Below, one piece after another: positions 42,198 through 51,647 of a stretch of DNA of 64,000 bases. The stretch's first letter is position 1; the number at the start of each line of letters is the position of its first letter. The stretch is taken from contig NZ_JAUFQE010000001.1 in assembly GCF_030409755.1 (NCBI RefSeq), forward strand, positions 434,001-498,000, in the 5' to 3' direction. Made by a program: the position numbers and the translations under genes. Source of the DNA: Vibrio lentus (GTDB lineage Bacteria > Pseudomonadota > Gammaproteobacteria > Enterobacterales > Vibrionaceae). Under the pieces are notes generated by a model. That model saw only the letters and a list, made by a program, of their open reading frames with translations, was not told the origin of the DNA and made no database searches.

Positions 42198-44636
42198 TTG
42201 AATTCATCACACGGACTGAACAAACGACTGTTTTCATGGAGCATCGAAGAAATTCGACATGGTCAGCTATGGCCGGTATCCATCGCTTTAACACTCATCA
42301 TTGCTTGTGTGTTTGCGCTTTCAGCTTTGGCTGAGCGTATGGAACAAGTGATCGTAAAGCAAGGCAAAGATGCGTTAACCGCCGACAGTGTATTTGTATC
42401 GGCAAACCCAATCCCACAACCTTTATTAGACCTGACTCAGGTTGAACAGTTAGAAAGCTCTCAGTTAACTCGCTTCTCAACGATGGCATTCAGTGATAAC
42501 TCGATGCAATTGGTTACCGTTAAAGCGGTAGAGAGCAATTACCCTTTACGCGGTGAAATGATACTAGAAGGCGCAGATAATGCGGCAAGCAATCATGTTG
42601 AACCGGGTGAATTGTGGCTTGATGAGCGTATATTTGCTCAGCTAGAAGTTGAGATAGGTGACAATGTCACGATAGGCGATGCCGATTTAACAATCACAGG
42701 GCGTATCGCGCAAGAGCCGGGCTTGAGTTTTAACCCTTTCCAACAAATGCCTGCTGTTCTGATTCACAATAACGATGTTGAAGCGACAGGCGCTATCCAA
42801 CCAGGTAGCCGCGTTAGCTTTAGATTGTTTTTAAATGGTGATGAATCGAAACTCAAAGCCGCACAAGACAGTATCGAACTGACACCAAGTGATCGCTGGC
42901 GTACACAAGATTCAGCCAGTCGTACCAACGACATGTTCGAAAGTACCACTCAATACTTATCGCTGACGGTAGCTATCGTAGTGATCATGGCTGCGACTAC
43001 TTTAGTTCTGACTTGCCAACACTATGTGGCGAGTCGTCGAAAAACCATTGCGATGCTTAAAAGTTTAGGTGCGAGTAAGCAGTGGATTATTAAATGGCTA
43101 TCTGTACAGGTATCTCTGTTAGTCGTTATTGGTGCTGTACTGGGTATTACCATTGGTATCGGCCTAGAGTTTCTATTGCGAATTCCACTGGGTGACCTAC
43201 TGCCAACACCACTTCCTAGTTATGGCGCTGAACCTGCAATACTGGCTATCGTATCAAGCATCTTGATTGGCGTGCCTGCGTTAGGTATCCCACTAATAGG
43301 TTTGGTCAATACATCGGCCATTAGCGTTATTCAATCAAATCACCAGTTACGTGAAAGTTATAAAAAGTACCTGTTGTTGCTTGTGCCTATTATTCCAATG
43401 ATGTTGATGTACGGCGATAACTTGTTGGTGTGGATTGTCTTAGCCGGTATCGCTTGTCTGTTCTTAGTATTAGCGGTCGTCAGTAATGTGGTATTGCGCT
43501 TGTTTGGCAAATTACCGACATCAACCTCGATGCGTTTGGCGTTAAGTCGAATCAATCGCACACCTTTTGCTACTGGTATTCAGTTCGGGTCTTTAGCGTT
43601 GTCTTTGATGTTGCTATCGATTATCTGGTTAGTGAGAAGTGATTTGTTGTCAGATTGGCAACAAACCTTACCTAAAAACGCGCCCAATGCGTTTGCACTG
43701 AACATTGCGAGCTATGAGAAATACGATTATCTCGCGACCATTGATGCCAACAATGTAGAGCGTACTCAGGCGTTCCCAATTATTCGTGGCCGCTTAACCA
43801 CAATAAACGGAGTCGAAGCGAACGAGTACAGTGATACATCGGAAGGTACAGATGCACTAAGCCGAGAGATTAACTTTACGTGGGGAGACGCTCTACCAGT
43901 CTATAACGAAGTGCTTGAAGGCGCTTGGACTCAAGAGAAAGGTGTGTCCGTCGAATCTGAAGTGGCTGAACAGCTAGGCTTGGAGATTGGTGATGAGCTA
44001 ACCTTCACGATAAACAGCCAGAGTGTTGTGGCCAACGTGAATAGTATCAGGAAGGTAGAGTGGCGTGAAATGAAGCCAAACTTCTACTTCATCTTTACAC
44101 CGGATGTATTGAGTTCGATTCCTTCTACTTGGTTGGTGAGCTTCAGATTAGAAGAGCAGCACAATCAAATGCTCAACGATCTGTCACGTAATCACCCGAC
44201 TGTAAGTTTGATGGACATTCGAAAGATGGGCAGCAAGATACAAGAGCTGCTTAAACAAATCGTCTGGTCAATCACCGTGCTCGCGGCACTTGGCGTGGTA
44301 GCGGGGCTGTTGTTAATCTTCACACTGTTAAGATTGAGCCTATCTCAACGACAGCAAGAGATTCGTTTATATAGAACCCTAGGGGCGAGTAAGAAGCGCA
44401 TTCTTAATACCATTTGGTGTGAATATGGATTGATGGCACTGGTGGCGGGCTCGATTGCAGCTTTGGGTTCAGAACTCAGCGTCGCCGGCGTGATGAACTT
44501 CGGCTTCGAGTTAGAACCATCACTTCATCCAATGTTGTGGATTGTTCTTCCGGTTCTGACTTTCATCACTTTAGCGGCGGTAGTTAACAGTTTGATTAAA
44601 CGTTTATTGGCGCCAGTAAACAAAGACTTTGGATAG
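42198..44636 (+). CDS. ybbP: ABC transporter permease YbbP (FtsX/MacB-like)
   Basis: An 812-residue permease. It starts at a TTG at 42198 with GAGGAA 7 nt upstream. One helix near residue 30 is followed by a periplasmic MacB-core-like domain of about 200 residues. Two FtsX blocks lie near residues 250-380 (LTVAIVVIMAATTLVLTCQHYVASRRKTIAMLKSLGASKQWI) and 690-805 (SITVLAALGVVAGLLLIFTLLRLSLSQRQQEIRLYRTLGASKKRI). The paired LKSLGASK / YRTLGASK loops are the coupling helices for the ATPase. Other helices lie near 390-470. It works with YbbA; its mechanotransmission-type fold suggests release or extraction of envelope lipids or proteins, which is unproved. Confidence 0.92.
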   Translation: MNSSHGLNKRLFSWSIEEIRHGQLWPVSIALTLIIACVFALSALAERMEQVIVKQGKDALTADSVFVSANPIPQPLLDLTQVEQLESSQLTRFSTMAFSDNSMQLVTVKAVESNYPLRGEMILEGADNAASNHVEPGELWLDERIFAQLEVEIGDNVTIGDADLTITGRIAQEPGLSFNPFQQMPAVLIHNNDVEATGAIQPGSRVSFRLFLNGDESKLKAAQDSIELTPSDRWRTQDSASRTNDMFESTTQYLSLTVAIVVIMAATTLVLTCQHYVASRRKTIAMLKSLGASKQWIIKWLSVQVSLLVVIGAVLGITIGIGLEFLLRIPLGDLLPTPLPSYGAEPAILAIVSSILIGVPALGIPLIGLVNTSAISVIQSNHQLRESYKKYLLLLVPIIPMMLMYGDNLLVWIVLAGIACLFLVLAVVSNVVLRLFGKLPTSTSMRLALSRINRTPFATGIQFGSLALSLMLLSIIWLVRSDLLSDWQQTLPKNAPNAFALNIASYEKYDYLATIDANNVERTQAFPIIRGRLTTINGVEANEYSDTSEGTDALSREINFTWGDALPVYNEVLEGAWTQEKGVSVESEVAEQLGLEIGDELTFTINSQSVVANVNSIRKVEWREMKPNFYFIFTPDVLSSIPSTWLVSFRLEEQHNQMLNDLSRNHPTVSLMDIRKMGSKIQELLKQIVWSITVLAALGVVAGLLLIFTLLRLSLSQRQQEIRLYRTLGASKKRILNTIWCEYGLMALVAGSIAALGSELSVAGVMNFGFELEPSLHPMLWIVLPVLTFITLAAVVNSLIKRLLAPVNKDFG

Positions 44637-44666
44637 TCACTAAAACGAGATTGGTTAAGTAAAAGC

Positions 44667-44760
44667 GGGTGACTCACTTACGTCACCCACATTTTTTAAA
44701 GCGGTCTAGCAGCGAATACCTATTTGCATCTTTTAGGTCACTCGCGATAGGCCGCTTTTT
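44667..44760 (+). terminator. Two tandem terminators after ybbP
   Basis: The first is GGGTGAC (44667-44673) with GTCACCC (44682-44688) and ATTTTTT. The second, 44698-44760, is a long hairpin: AAAGCGGTCTA pairs with TAGGCCGCTTT (one G-T pair), with inner GCGA and ACCTA/TAGGT stems, then TTTTT. Two in a row imply a need to insulate the region downstream. Confidence 0.85.
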
Positions 44761-44910
44761 ATTTAACCAACTGGTGTGACTCACAAGATATATCTCACCT
44801 TAAAATAGACATTTCTCAGCATTAATTAAAACTCATTGTTCAATATCGCCGATTTTATGAACATCGGTTAGTCCCTGTAAACAAAGGGTTTGCGCAACTT
44901 AGCAAGAACG

Positions 44911-44955
44911 TTATCAACAGTTATCCACAAAAACGGTGGATAACTTTAGGGATAA
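44911..44955. other. Cluster of DnaA-box-like 9-mers
   Basis: TTATCAACA (44911-44919) differs at one position from the DnaA consensus. TTATCCACA (44921-44929) is a perfect high-affinity box. GGTGGATAA (44935-44943) is an inverted box with one change (TTATCCACC). A weaker inverted GGGATAA follows at 44949-44955. The first two are spaced 10 bp apart. The cluster lies in a 554-bp gap between ybbP and the FAD oxidoreductase gene; no other gene is seen there. Confidence 0.55.
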
Positions 44956-45190
44956 GTTAACATCGATGTTTTACGAGTGTTGAGACAGCCTTTATGTGGC
45001 GTCACTTAGGACAAATCTGACTGTTAGATAACCTTGAAATCGTAATCTAGAGTTATTAAGTCAAGAAATTATTTTTGTTTTTTTTATGGATATTAAGAAG
45101 CAGAATGCTAAGACCTTGATAAAAATGTGATTTAATTCATCGCCGAACAAAAGTAGAATAGAGGCAGTTAATCTAATTCTACAGAACACG

Positions 45191-46645
45191 ATGAACCACA
45201 ACAAAACGGATACAAATCAACCTTCTATTGCCATTGTTGGCGGCGGTATTGCCGGAACCACAAGCGCTATTCATTTTAGTGAGCTGGGTTTTAAGGTCAT
45301 TATCTTGGAAAAAGGGCCAAGTTTGGTTAATGGGCCACCCATTTGCCACTTGCACGCTGGCGGCAATTTGTATCGAGATATTTCTGTAGAGCAGTGTCTC
45401 CAATTGCTCACGCAGTCGATTGATACTGTCCGACTATTCCCTCACACGATCAATATTCGACCGACAATCATCGCTGTGCCACATAGTGATGGCGGCGAGC
45501 CGACGGATTTACTTCCTCGCCTTAAGCTCATCAAACAAGCCTATGCTGACCTTGTTAAACAAGATAAAAGCAATCAAGTGCTTGGCGACCCGGAAGAGTA
45601 TTACAAGCTGTATAACAAAGAGGATTTGTTAGCACTTTCTGAAAAAACGCAGCCTCTGAAGCCTACATCTCTCGATGACTGGTGTATTCCTTTTGCTAAA
45701 CACACTGATTTAGACACGCTCAAATACCCTGTTGCGATGGTTCAAGAGTATGGTTGGAGTGTATTCCGATTGTCCGCGACAGCTCAGTTATCCCTTGATA
45801 AACAATCGAATTGCACTGTGTTAACCAATAGCCGCTTACAGTCTGTTGAATCGACTCATGAAGGCTGGTCTTTAACTTACACTGACCGTGAAAATCAAAG
45901 CCGTAAACTGACGGCAGATTACTTGATTAATGCGAGTGGTTTCGAGACCGGCATTGTCGATGACTTTGTTGGCTCTAAACAGCAAAGGTTGGTCGAATTT
46001 AAAGCCGCCTACGTTACTGAGTGGCCATATTCGCAAGAATGTAAGGAAGAGTGGCCAGAGGTTATCTTTCATGGCCCAAGAGGTACTCCGCAAGGCATGG
46101 CGCAATTAACGCCGTATGCCGATGGTGTGTTCCAGCTTCATGGTATGACAGAAGGGATTACGCTGTTTGAGGGCGGATTGGTTTCATCTTCAACGGATTC
46201 ATCGCAACCTCAGTTACCTTCTAAGCTGCTTAAGAAAATCGTATCTGGTTGGAGTGAAGAGCAACTTGAGTTAAGAACGCGAGCGGCGATTACTCATATG
46301 TCTCAGTTCATTCCAAGCTTTGCTTCTGCTGAAGTTGGCGGCAAGCCGCTTTTCGGTGCGCAGCAAATTCCGGGAACGGACCCAAGCTTGAGAGCTTCAG
46401 ACGTGTCTTTCTGCGGTGACCGCTATGCTCGACTTGAAGTCGTCAAAGCGTCTTCCACTTTAGAGGCGGCACAAAAAGTTGCTAAGCAATGGTTTGATAT
46501 AACTGAATCGATATCGATTGAAGATACGCACTCAGTGACAATGTCACTTAATCTAAATGATATTGAAAACAGAGCGATAGGATTAACTCAAGAGCGCGGT
46601 TATCCAGATGCGCTTGCGAAGGTATCAGGGCAAGATCACGGCTAA
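45191..46645 (+). CDS. FAD-dependent oxidoreductase (DAO/MQO-like)
   Basis: A 484-residue flavoprotein. The dinucleotide-binding motif IAIVGGGIAGTTSAIHFSELGFKVIILEK lies at residues 13-41. GPPICHLHAGGNLYRDIS near residue 51 resembles the segment seen in malate:quinone oxidoreductase-like members. A second FAD contact is ADYLINASGFETG near residue 240. The C-terminal part RYARLEVVKASSTLEAAQKVA suggests a family-specific cap. No signal peptide. It is alone between two terminators and about 240 bp downstream of the DnaA-box cluster. Its substrate cannot be read from sequence or context. Confidence 0.8.
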   Translation: MNHNKTDTNQPSIAIVGGGIAGTTSAIHFSELGFKVIILEKGPSLVNGPPICHLHAGGNLYRDISVEQCLQLLTQSIDTVRLFPHTINIRPTIIAVPHSDGGEPTDLLPRLKLIKQAYADLVKQDKSNQVLGDPEEYYKLYNKEDLLALSEKTQPLKPTSLDDWCIPFAKHTDLDTLKYPVAMVQEYGWSVFRLSATAQLSLDKQSNCTVLTNSRLQSVESTHEGWSLTYTDRENQSRKLTADYLINASGFETGIVDDFVGSKQQRLVEFKAAYVTEWPYSQECKEEWPEVIFHGPRGTPQGMAQLTPYADGVFQLHGMTEGITLFEGGLVSSSTDSSQPQLPSKLLKKIVSGWSEEQLELRTRAAITHMSQFIPSFASAEVGGKPLFGAQQIPGTDPSLRASDVSFCGDRYARLEVVKASSTLEAAQKVAKQWFDITESISIEDTHSVTMSLNLNDIENRAIGLTQERGYPDALAKVSGQDHG

Positions 46646-46705
46646 AGCTGGTCTAATTCTCTTAGAACCTTATATCTTGACCTTAAACCATGATAACCAA
46701 ATACA

Positions 46706-46743
46706 AAATCCAGCTTGCTGCAAACAGTAAGCTGGATTTTTCT
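46706..46743 (+). terminator. Terminator of the FAD oxidoreductase gene
   Basis: AAAATCCAGCTT and AAGCTGGATTTT pair with one bulge; followed by TCT. Its A/T-flanked stem could also end the convergent pxp operon. Confidence 0.85.
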
Positions 46744-46800
46744 ATTTAAGCGTCTGGTTAATCTATCTTAAGCGAATGTTATGCATCGAGAGCAAAAGCA

Positions 46801-47739
46801 TCAATAACCGAAGAACTGCGCCCACTGACACCACACATCTTGTAAGCCCAAACGATCGCCTTTACTAAACGATATTTCATGGCCCGGTTTTGCTTGAGCT
46901 AACCTCGGTAAGTCAATTCGAGCGATACACCCAATCTTCGGATATCCACCAATGGTTTGTCGGTCGTTCAATAGCACGATAGGTTGCCCGTCTTGTGGGA
47001 TTTGAATTGCCCCAAGTGCAATTCCCTCAGATAACAAAGAAACATCAGGAGAAGCGACCGGCTCACCACTGAGTCGATAACCCATACGGTTCGAATTCTG
47101 GTCAACACGATAGTTGGAGCTATAGAGCGTTTCCTTCGCAGGTTCAGAAAACAGATTGCATTGATAACCTTCAATAATGCGTAAATTCAAAGGCAAATTA
47201 TAGTTCGGCTTATATCTGAACGTGACGCTCACTGGCTTGAAAGGTTGAGTGAGAGGATGTGTCGAGAATGCTATCTTCTGACCTTGTTGGCAAGACTCAC
47301 CATTTTGGGTAAGACCGCCAATCTTTTCTCGTGTAACCGTAGAACGACTATTTAGAGTCACGGGAACATCAAACCCTCCCTTAATCGCCAAATAGGCTCG
47401 AAGGCCATTCTTCGGTAATCCAAAAGATAAAATCTGCCCAGCTCGAGCTTGGAAAGTACTCCAGTTATCAAGCTTCTGGCCATCCAAAGCCGCCTGCAAG
47501 TCTCCGCCACATATCGACATTTCACAATCATGATCGATCTTGAAAGCGCATTGTCCTAGGGTAATTTCTAACGCGGCTAAGTTTACGGGATTTTGTAATA
47601 GGTGATTAGCCCAACTGTAAGAGTAATCATCGACCGGGCCGCCTTGTGTTAAACCGAGGTGTGCGACACCAAATCGTCCGAAATCTTGAATCAAACTCAT
47701 AGGACCCGGCTTAAGTACTGTCAGTGTTGGCTTAACCAT
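46801..47739 (-). CDS. pxpC: 5-oxoprolinase subunit PxpC (KipA/biotin-dependent carboxyltransferase fold)
   Basis: A 312-residue subunit of the ATP-dependent prokaryotic 5-oxoprolinase, which opens 5-oxo-L-proline to glutamate. The family start GPMSLIQDFGRFGVAHLGLTQGGPVDDYSYSWANHLL is clear. NSNRMGYRLSGEPV near residue 217 and LLSEGIALGAIQIPQDGQPIVLLNDRQTIGGYPKIGCI near residue 235 are conserved. Its start overlaps the end of pxpB by 8 nt, so the two are translationally coupled. It is the last gene of pxpABC. Confidence 0.93.
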   Translation of the reverse strand: MVKPTLTVLKPGPMSLIQDFGRFGVAHLGLTQGGPVDDYSYSWANHLLQNPVNLAALEITLGQCAFKIDHDCEMSICGGDLQAALDGQKLDNWSTFQARAGQILSFGLPKNGLRAYLAIKGGFDVPVTLNSRSTVTREKIGGLTQNGESCQQGQKIAFSTHPLTQPFKPVSVTFRYKPNYNLPLNLRIIEGYQCNLFSEPAKETLYSSNYRVDQNSNRMGYRLSGEPVASPDVSLLSEGIALGAIQIPQDGQPIVLLNDRQTIGGYPKIGCIARIDLPRLAQAKPGHEISFSKGDRLGLQDVWCQWAQFFGY

Positions 47740-48502
47740 GAAGCACGCCTCCTAGTTCAATGAATTCTTCTTTAGTAATGGCTTTAAATTGCACGCTATC
47801 GCCAACATTCAATAATGAGAGACCTTGCGAGGCCATGTCTGCGTTGGTTAATTGGCCATAGTCGAACAGAGATAGAGGGCAGTTACCTATAATATTCCAT
47901 CCACCCGGTGAGTCAGATGGATAAACAGCCGTTTTTGAACCTGCAATAGCAATACTGCCTTTAGGCACACTTAAACGCGGAGTCGCATGGCGCGGCAATA
48001 CCAGCTCATCAGGCACATCAGACATAAAGGCAAAGCCAGGAATAAAGCCAATTGCGCTGACGTGGTATGTCTGAGAGGTGTGATAAGCAATAACAGAATC
48101 TAACGATAGCCCTTTGTCTTGGTATCGTTCTAAATCGAGTGCGGTCTCTTTAGAATAATAGGCGGGCAGTTCAACAACATTTGATTGGGAATGTTTTTTT
48201 GCAAGTGTCGACAAGGATTGAGTGAGTAGGGTGTTAAGTTGTTCAACCAATTGTTGTTCAGATATTCGGTAAGGGAGGTAATCCACCAATATTGTGTGAT
48301 AAGCCGGTGTCACGTTCATTAATACTGACGCGAAATGTTGTCGAATGGCTTCAGAAAAATGAGCCATGTATCGAGAATCATCCGCACTTGAACTGTGCTC
48401 TGCACCTTGCGTCACGCTTGAAGAGCAAACCGGCTTTAATGTAACGAGAACACTGCACTCTGCGACAGGGTCGATATTGAATTCAATCTTGTTCATCTTC
48501 AT
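47732..48502 (-). CDS. pxpB: 5-oxoprolinase subunit PxpB (KipI-like)
   Basis: A 256-residue cyclophilin-like subunit of 5-oxoprolinase. The family core is visible: VELPAYYSKETALDLERY, VIAYHTSQTYHVSAIGFIPGFAFMSDVPDELVLPRHATPRLSVPKGSIAIAG, and the C-terminal SPGGWNIIGNCPLSLFD. The start MKMNKIEFN at 48502 has GGAAG a few nt upstream; the open frame runs further, to 48586, without a ribosome site. The region near residues 25-40 is Ser-rich and longer than I expect. pxpA ends 167 nt upstream, a large gap for this operon. Confidence 0.92.
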   Translation of the reverse strand: MKMNKIEFNIDPVAECSVLVTLKPVCSSSVTQGAEHSSSADDSRYMAHFSEAIRQHFASVLMNVTPAYHTILVDYLPYRISEQQLVEQLNTLLTQSLSTLAKKHSQSNVVELPAYYSKETALDLERYQDKGLSLDSVIAYHTSQTYHVSAIGFIPGFAFMSDVPDELVLPRHATPRLSVPKGSIAIAGSKTAVYPSDSPGGWNIIGNCPLSLFDYGQLTNADMASQGLSLLNVGDSVQFKAITKEEFIELGGVLHG

Positions 48503-48669
48503 TTCGCTTCCATACTGATACGAAGAAATACGCTTTAAAGTACATTCGTGCCAATCACAGCATAATGAGCTTTGGTAATTGGCCATGGTTTCTTGTTTTG
48601 TGGTCTTATCTTATCGCTTTCTTTTTAACTAACCGCTTCGAAGCTTACAGCTTTATAGCTTTCGCAGTA

Positions 48670-49413
48670 TTAATTAAAAGCGTTGAGGTCTTGTCTGATT
48701 TTCTTTATCAATGCGATCGATTGTGGATTATCGCCATGGACGCAAATCGTGTCGGCTTCAATAGGGAGTCGTTCACCTTCGAGCGTTGTAACTGAGCCGT
48801 AATTGACGATCTGCATGACTTGGTTATAGATATCATCTTGATTGACATAAACCGAACCTTTTAAAGTTCTCGGCGCGAGCTGTCCACTGTTTAAATAAGC
48901 TCTGTCTGCGAACGCTTCAAAGAGTAGAGGCAAATCATGATCATCAGCGATGTCTAAATACTGTTGATTATCAGAAGAAGAGAGGATCATTAAAGGGATG
49001 TTGAACTCAGCAACCGCTTGAGCGACTGCGTTAAACACATCGGTGTTTGCCATCATATCGTTATAAAGGGCGCCATGAGGTTTCACATACCCAACCGTAG
49101 TATGGTGATAACGACATAGGGCTTGCAATGCGCCCACTTGATAGCAAACTAATTCGCTGATCTCGTCCATAGTGTGAGGGATTGAACGTCGCCCAAAGCC
49201 AACAAGATCTTGATAGCCAGGATGAGCACCTATCTGAGTATGGTAGTGTTCGGCAAGCTTAATGGTTTTAGACATCACGTGAGGATCGGACGCATGAAAC
49301 CCACAGGCAATGTTTGCCATGTCGACCCATTCCATGACCGACTCATCATCGCCCATCTTCCAATTGCCGAAACTTTCTCCCATGTCGCAATTAAGCAAAA
49401 TCTTCGTTGTCAC
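48670..49413 (-). CDS. pxpA: 5-oxoprolinase subunit PxpA (LamB/YcsF family)
   Basis: A 247-residue subunit with the LamB/YcsF fold. The N-terminal LLNCDMGESFGNWKMGDDESVMEWVDMANIACGFHASDP carries conserved Asp, Glu and His residues. IGAHPGYQDLVGFGRRSI, VGYVKPHGALYNDM and EAFADRAYLNSGQLAPR follow in order, all diagnostic. First gene of pxpABC, which together recycle 5-oxoproline formed from glutamine and damaged N termini. A divergent TonB-dependent receptor operon starts 170 bp upstream. Confidence 0.94.
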   Translation of the reverse strand: MTTKILLNCDMGESFGNWKMGDDESVMEWVDMANIACGFHASDPHVMSKTIKLAEHYHTQIGAHPGYQDLVGFGRRSIPHTMDEISELVCYQVGALQALCRYHHTTVGYVKPHGALYNDMMANTDVFNAVAQAVAEFNIPLMILSSSDNQQYLDIADDHDLPLLFEAFADRAYLNSGQLAPRTLKGSVYVNQDDIYNQVMQIVNYGSVTTLEGERLPIEADTICVHGDNPQSIALIKKIRQDLNAFN

Positions 49414-49583
49414 GTGGTGCTAATCCTTTACGTTGAGGTAAGTAACGACGGTCTTATAAATGCCAAAAATAAACAGTGACCTGACTCAAACTTTCGATAT
49501 CGGAAATTTACCAGTATGGCATTTCATATATAGTTAAACTATCGATTAAAGGATTAATATCTATCTGTATATTAGGTGAGCAC

Positions 49584-51647
49584 ATGATATCGCGCCAGGT
49601 TTGCTTAGGACTAGCATTAACGACACCTGTTTTTGTCTCTGCTCAAGAAAACTCTCTAGATCAACTCATGTCGATGAGCCTTGAAGAGTTGTCTATGTTA
49701 GATGTCGAAATGGAAACGGCTTCGAAAGTGACACAAAAACTCACTGACATCCCCTCGTCGGTGTATGTGCTTTCTAATGAGAGAATTCAGCGCAGTGGCG
49801 CGAAAACCATTGCAGAGGTCCTAACACTTGTACCTGGACTCAAAGTCACCAAATTCAACGAAACCTCATGGTTTGTTTCGACACGCGGCTTTCATGATGG
49901 CCTATATAACAAGATGCTCGTGATGATGGATGGACGAAGCTTGTTTAGCCCAGTCTATGGCGGTACGTATTGGAGCGACGTTGATTATGTACTTGCCGAC
50001 ATCGATCGCATCGAAGTACTAAAAGGCCCCGGTGGAACAATTTGGGGAGGCAACGCGGTTAATGGTGTTGTCAATATCATTACTAAGTCTGCCAATGATA
50101 CGCAGGGGACTTATCTCTCAGGTGTCGCTTCTAATACTGATAACTATGAATTTAGTGTTCGTCAGGGATTAAGCCTAAACGACAGTGTGAATGCTCGTGC
50201 CTTTTATAAGTACCGAGAAGAGCCCACATATCGCACAAACGAATCTGAAAAATGGAAAGCACAAACGGCAGGGATGGTGTTTCAGCCAAGTAATGCTGAA
50301 GAAAGTTGGTCATTACGTATTGGTGGTGAGAAAAGCTTTTATGAGTCGGAGTTGTATACGTTCCAATATGATAATTCAGGATCGTTTGTCGGATCACAAG
50401 CCAACGATTTTGATAATAAGAGCCAATCGGTTTACGTCCAGTTCAACGATTCTCGCCATTTTGATGAAAGTTCGACACTCTCATATTCGTTGTGGGGTGA
50501 ATATAATGAGGATAACGCGCCAGACGCTCCAGGAAGCTACTCGACCCTCGATTTTGACTCTACATATATCAACCAGCTGTCGGCAAACCATCAGCTAACA
50601 CTCGGTGGTGGCCTGCGATATATGTACCTTGATTTCTCCTCAAGCCAAGTTTCGGACGTTGATTGGTACAACCCTGATTACTATGGTCGAGCCTACAATA
50701 TCCAATCTGCCAACGATTATATTGCGAACGCTTTTATACAATCTCAAATTCAAATGACGGAAGCGCTGTCTATTACTCTTGGTGCCAAGGTTGAACACTT
50801 TACACAGAATGATTCAACTGAGCTTTCACCTCAACTGAGTGGTTTATATAAGGTAACTCAACGTCACTCCATATGGGCGGGGCTTAGCCGTGCAGTTGTT
50901 GCACCATCTTATATGGATTCCAATTCCACCTATTATTTCAATAGTTACAATACTGATTCAAACAACAGCTACTTAGATGTATATAAATCAAGCTCGAATC
51001 TTGAAACAGAGAACGTCGTAACGGCGGAAATGGGTTATCGCTACTCAAACAATTCAAACTTTGAACTCGATGTAACGATTTACCTGAGTGAACATGACAA
51101 CCTTCGCTTCCACAGTTATGACCCAAACGATATCCCCGCTAACCATGTCTATGTCGGGGCGTTGTCTGATGATTATAAAGCAAAAACTTATGGCTTAGAG
51201 TTAGGCGCGAGTTACCAACTCACCGCAGATCTAGCCAGTTACCTGAGCTACGCCTATGCGACGTTAGAAGGTAAGAATAAAGGTGATGACCCTAAATCTA
51301 GTCTTCAAACGAGTGTTTATTACGATATTGATAATGAACATTTAGCCACGGCACAGTTGATGTGGAATATCACAGAAAGTTGGCAATTCGATGTGATTGG
51401 CCAGTACATTAATGTGAATTATCCAGACTATTGGGTAGCAGGCGATGGCACTCAATATGAATGGCAGTCTTACCCACATGAAATAACCTTTGATGCGCGT
51501 CTCGCATGGAAAAAGACGTCCGCAGCGCCTTTAGTTGAAGTGGTTGTTGAAAACATAGGTAAGAGTGACGGCTATCAAGCTGAATTCACATCTCAGAAAA
51601 GCGTCAATCAAGAATCGGTGTATGTGAGGATCTCTCATGAATTCTAA
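49584..51647 (+). CDS. TonB-dependent receptor, first gene of a c-di-GMP signalling operon
   Basis: A 687-residue outer-membrane protein. A signal peptide (QVCLGLALTTPVFVSA) is followed by SLDQLMSMSLEELSMLDVEMETASKV, a segment typical of receptors linked to signalling genes. The plug follows at about residues 45-165 (IPSSVYVLSNERIQRSGAKTIAEVLTLVPGLKV, GGTIWGGNAVNGVVNIITK). A 22-strand-type barrel ends in VYVRISHEF with the terminal Phe. I see no N-terminal secretin/STN domain. The last 11 nt overlap the YfiR-family gene, and a GGDEF gene follows, so the receptor may sense its ligand for c-di-GMP control rather than, or as well as, import it. Ligand unknown. Confidence 0.9.
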   Translation: MISRQVCLGLALTTPVFVSAQENSLDQLMSMSLEELSMLDVEMETASKVTQKLTDIPSSVYVLSNERIQRSGAKTIAEVLTLVPGLKVTKFNETSWFVSTRGFHDGLYNKMLVMMDGRSLFSPVYGGTYWSDVDYVLADIDRIEVLKGPGGTIWGGNAVNGVVNIITKSANDTQGTYLSGVASNTDNYEFSVRQGLSLNDSVNARAFYKYREEPTYRTNESEKWKAQTAGMVFQPSNAEESWSLRIGGEKSFYESELYTFQYDNSGSFVGSQANDFDNKSQSVYVQFNDSRHFDESSTLSYSLWGEYNEDNAPDAPGSYSTLDFDSTYINQLSANHQLTLGGGLRYMYLDFSSSQVSDVDWYNPDYYGRAYNIQSANDYIANAFIQSQIQMTEALSITLGAKVEHFTQNDSTELSPQLSGLYKVTQRHSIWAGLSRAVVAPSYMDSNSTYYFNSYNTDSNNSYLDVYKSSSNLETENVVTAEMGYRYSNNSNFELDVTIYLSEHDNLRFHSYDPNDIPANHVYVGALSDDYKAKTYGLELGASYQLTADLASYLSYAYATLEGKNKGDDPKSSLQTSVYYDIDNEHLATAQLMWNITESWQFDVIGQYINVNYPDYWVAGDGTQYEWQSYPHEITFDARLAWKKTSAAPLVEVVVENIGKSDGYQAEFTSQKSVNQESVYVRISHEF

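Noticed and set aside
42764..42949. Minus-strand ORF within ybbP
   Set aside because: Opposite a conserved permease frame, no initiation signal.
44698..44760. Independent small RNA after ybbP
   Set aside because: The long hairpin is better explained as the second of two tandem terminators; no promoter was visible before it.
50191..50598. 135-aa ORF within the TonB-dependent receptor
   Set aside because: Overlaps the beta-barrel in another frame; composition and lack of a ribosome site mark it as a shadow.
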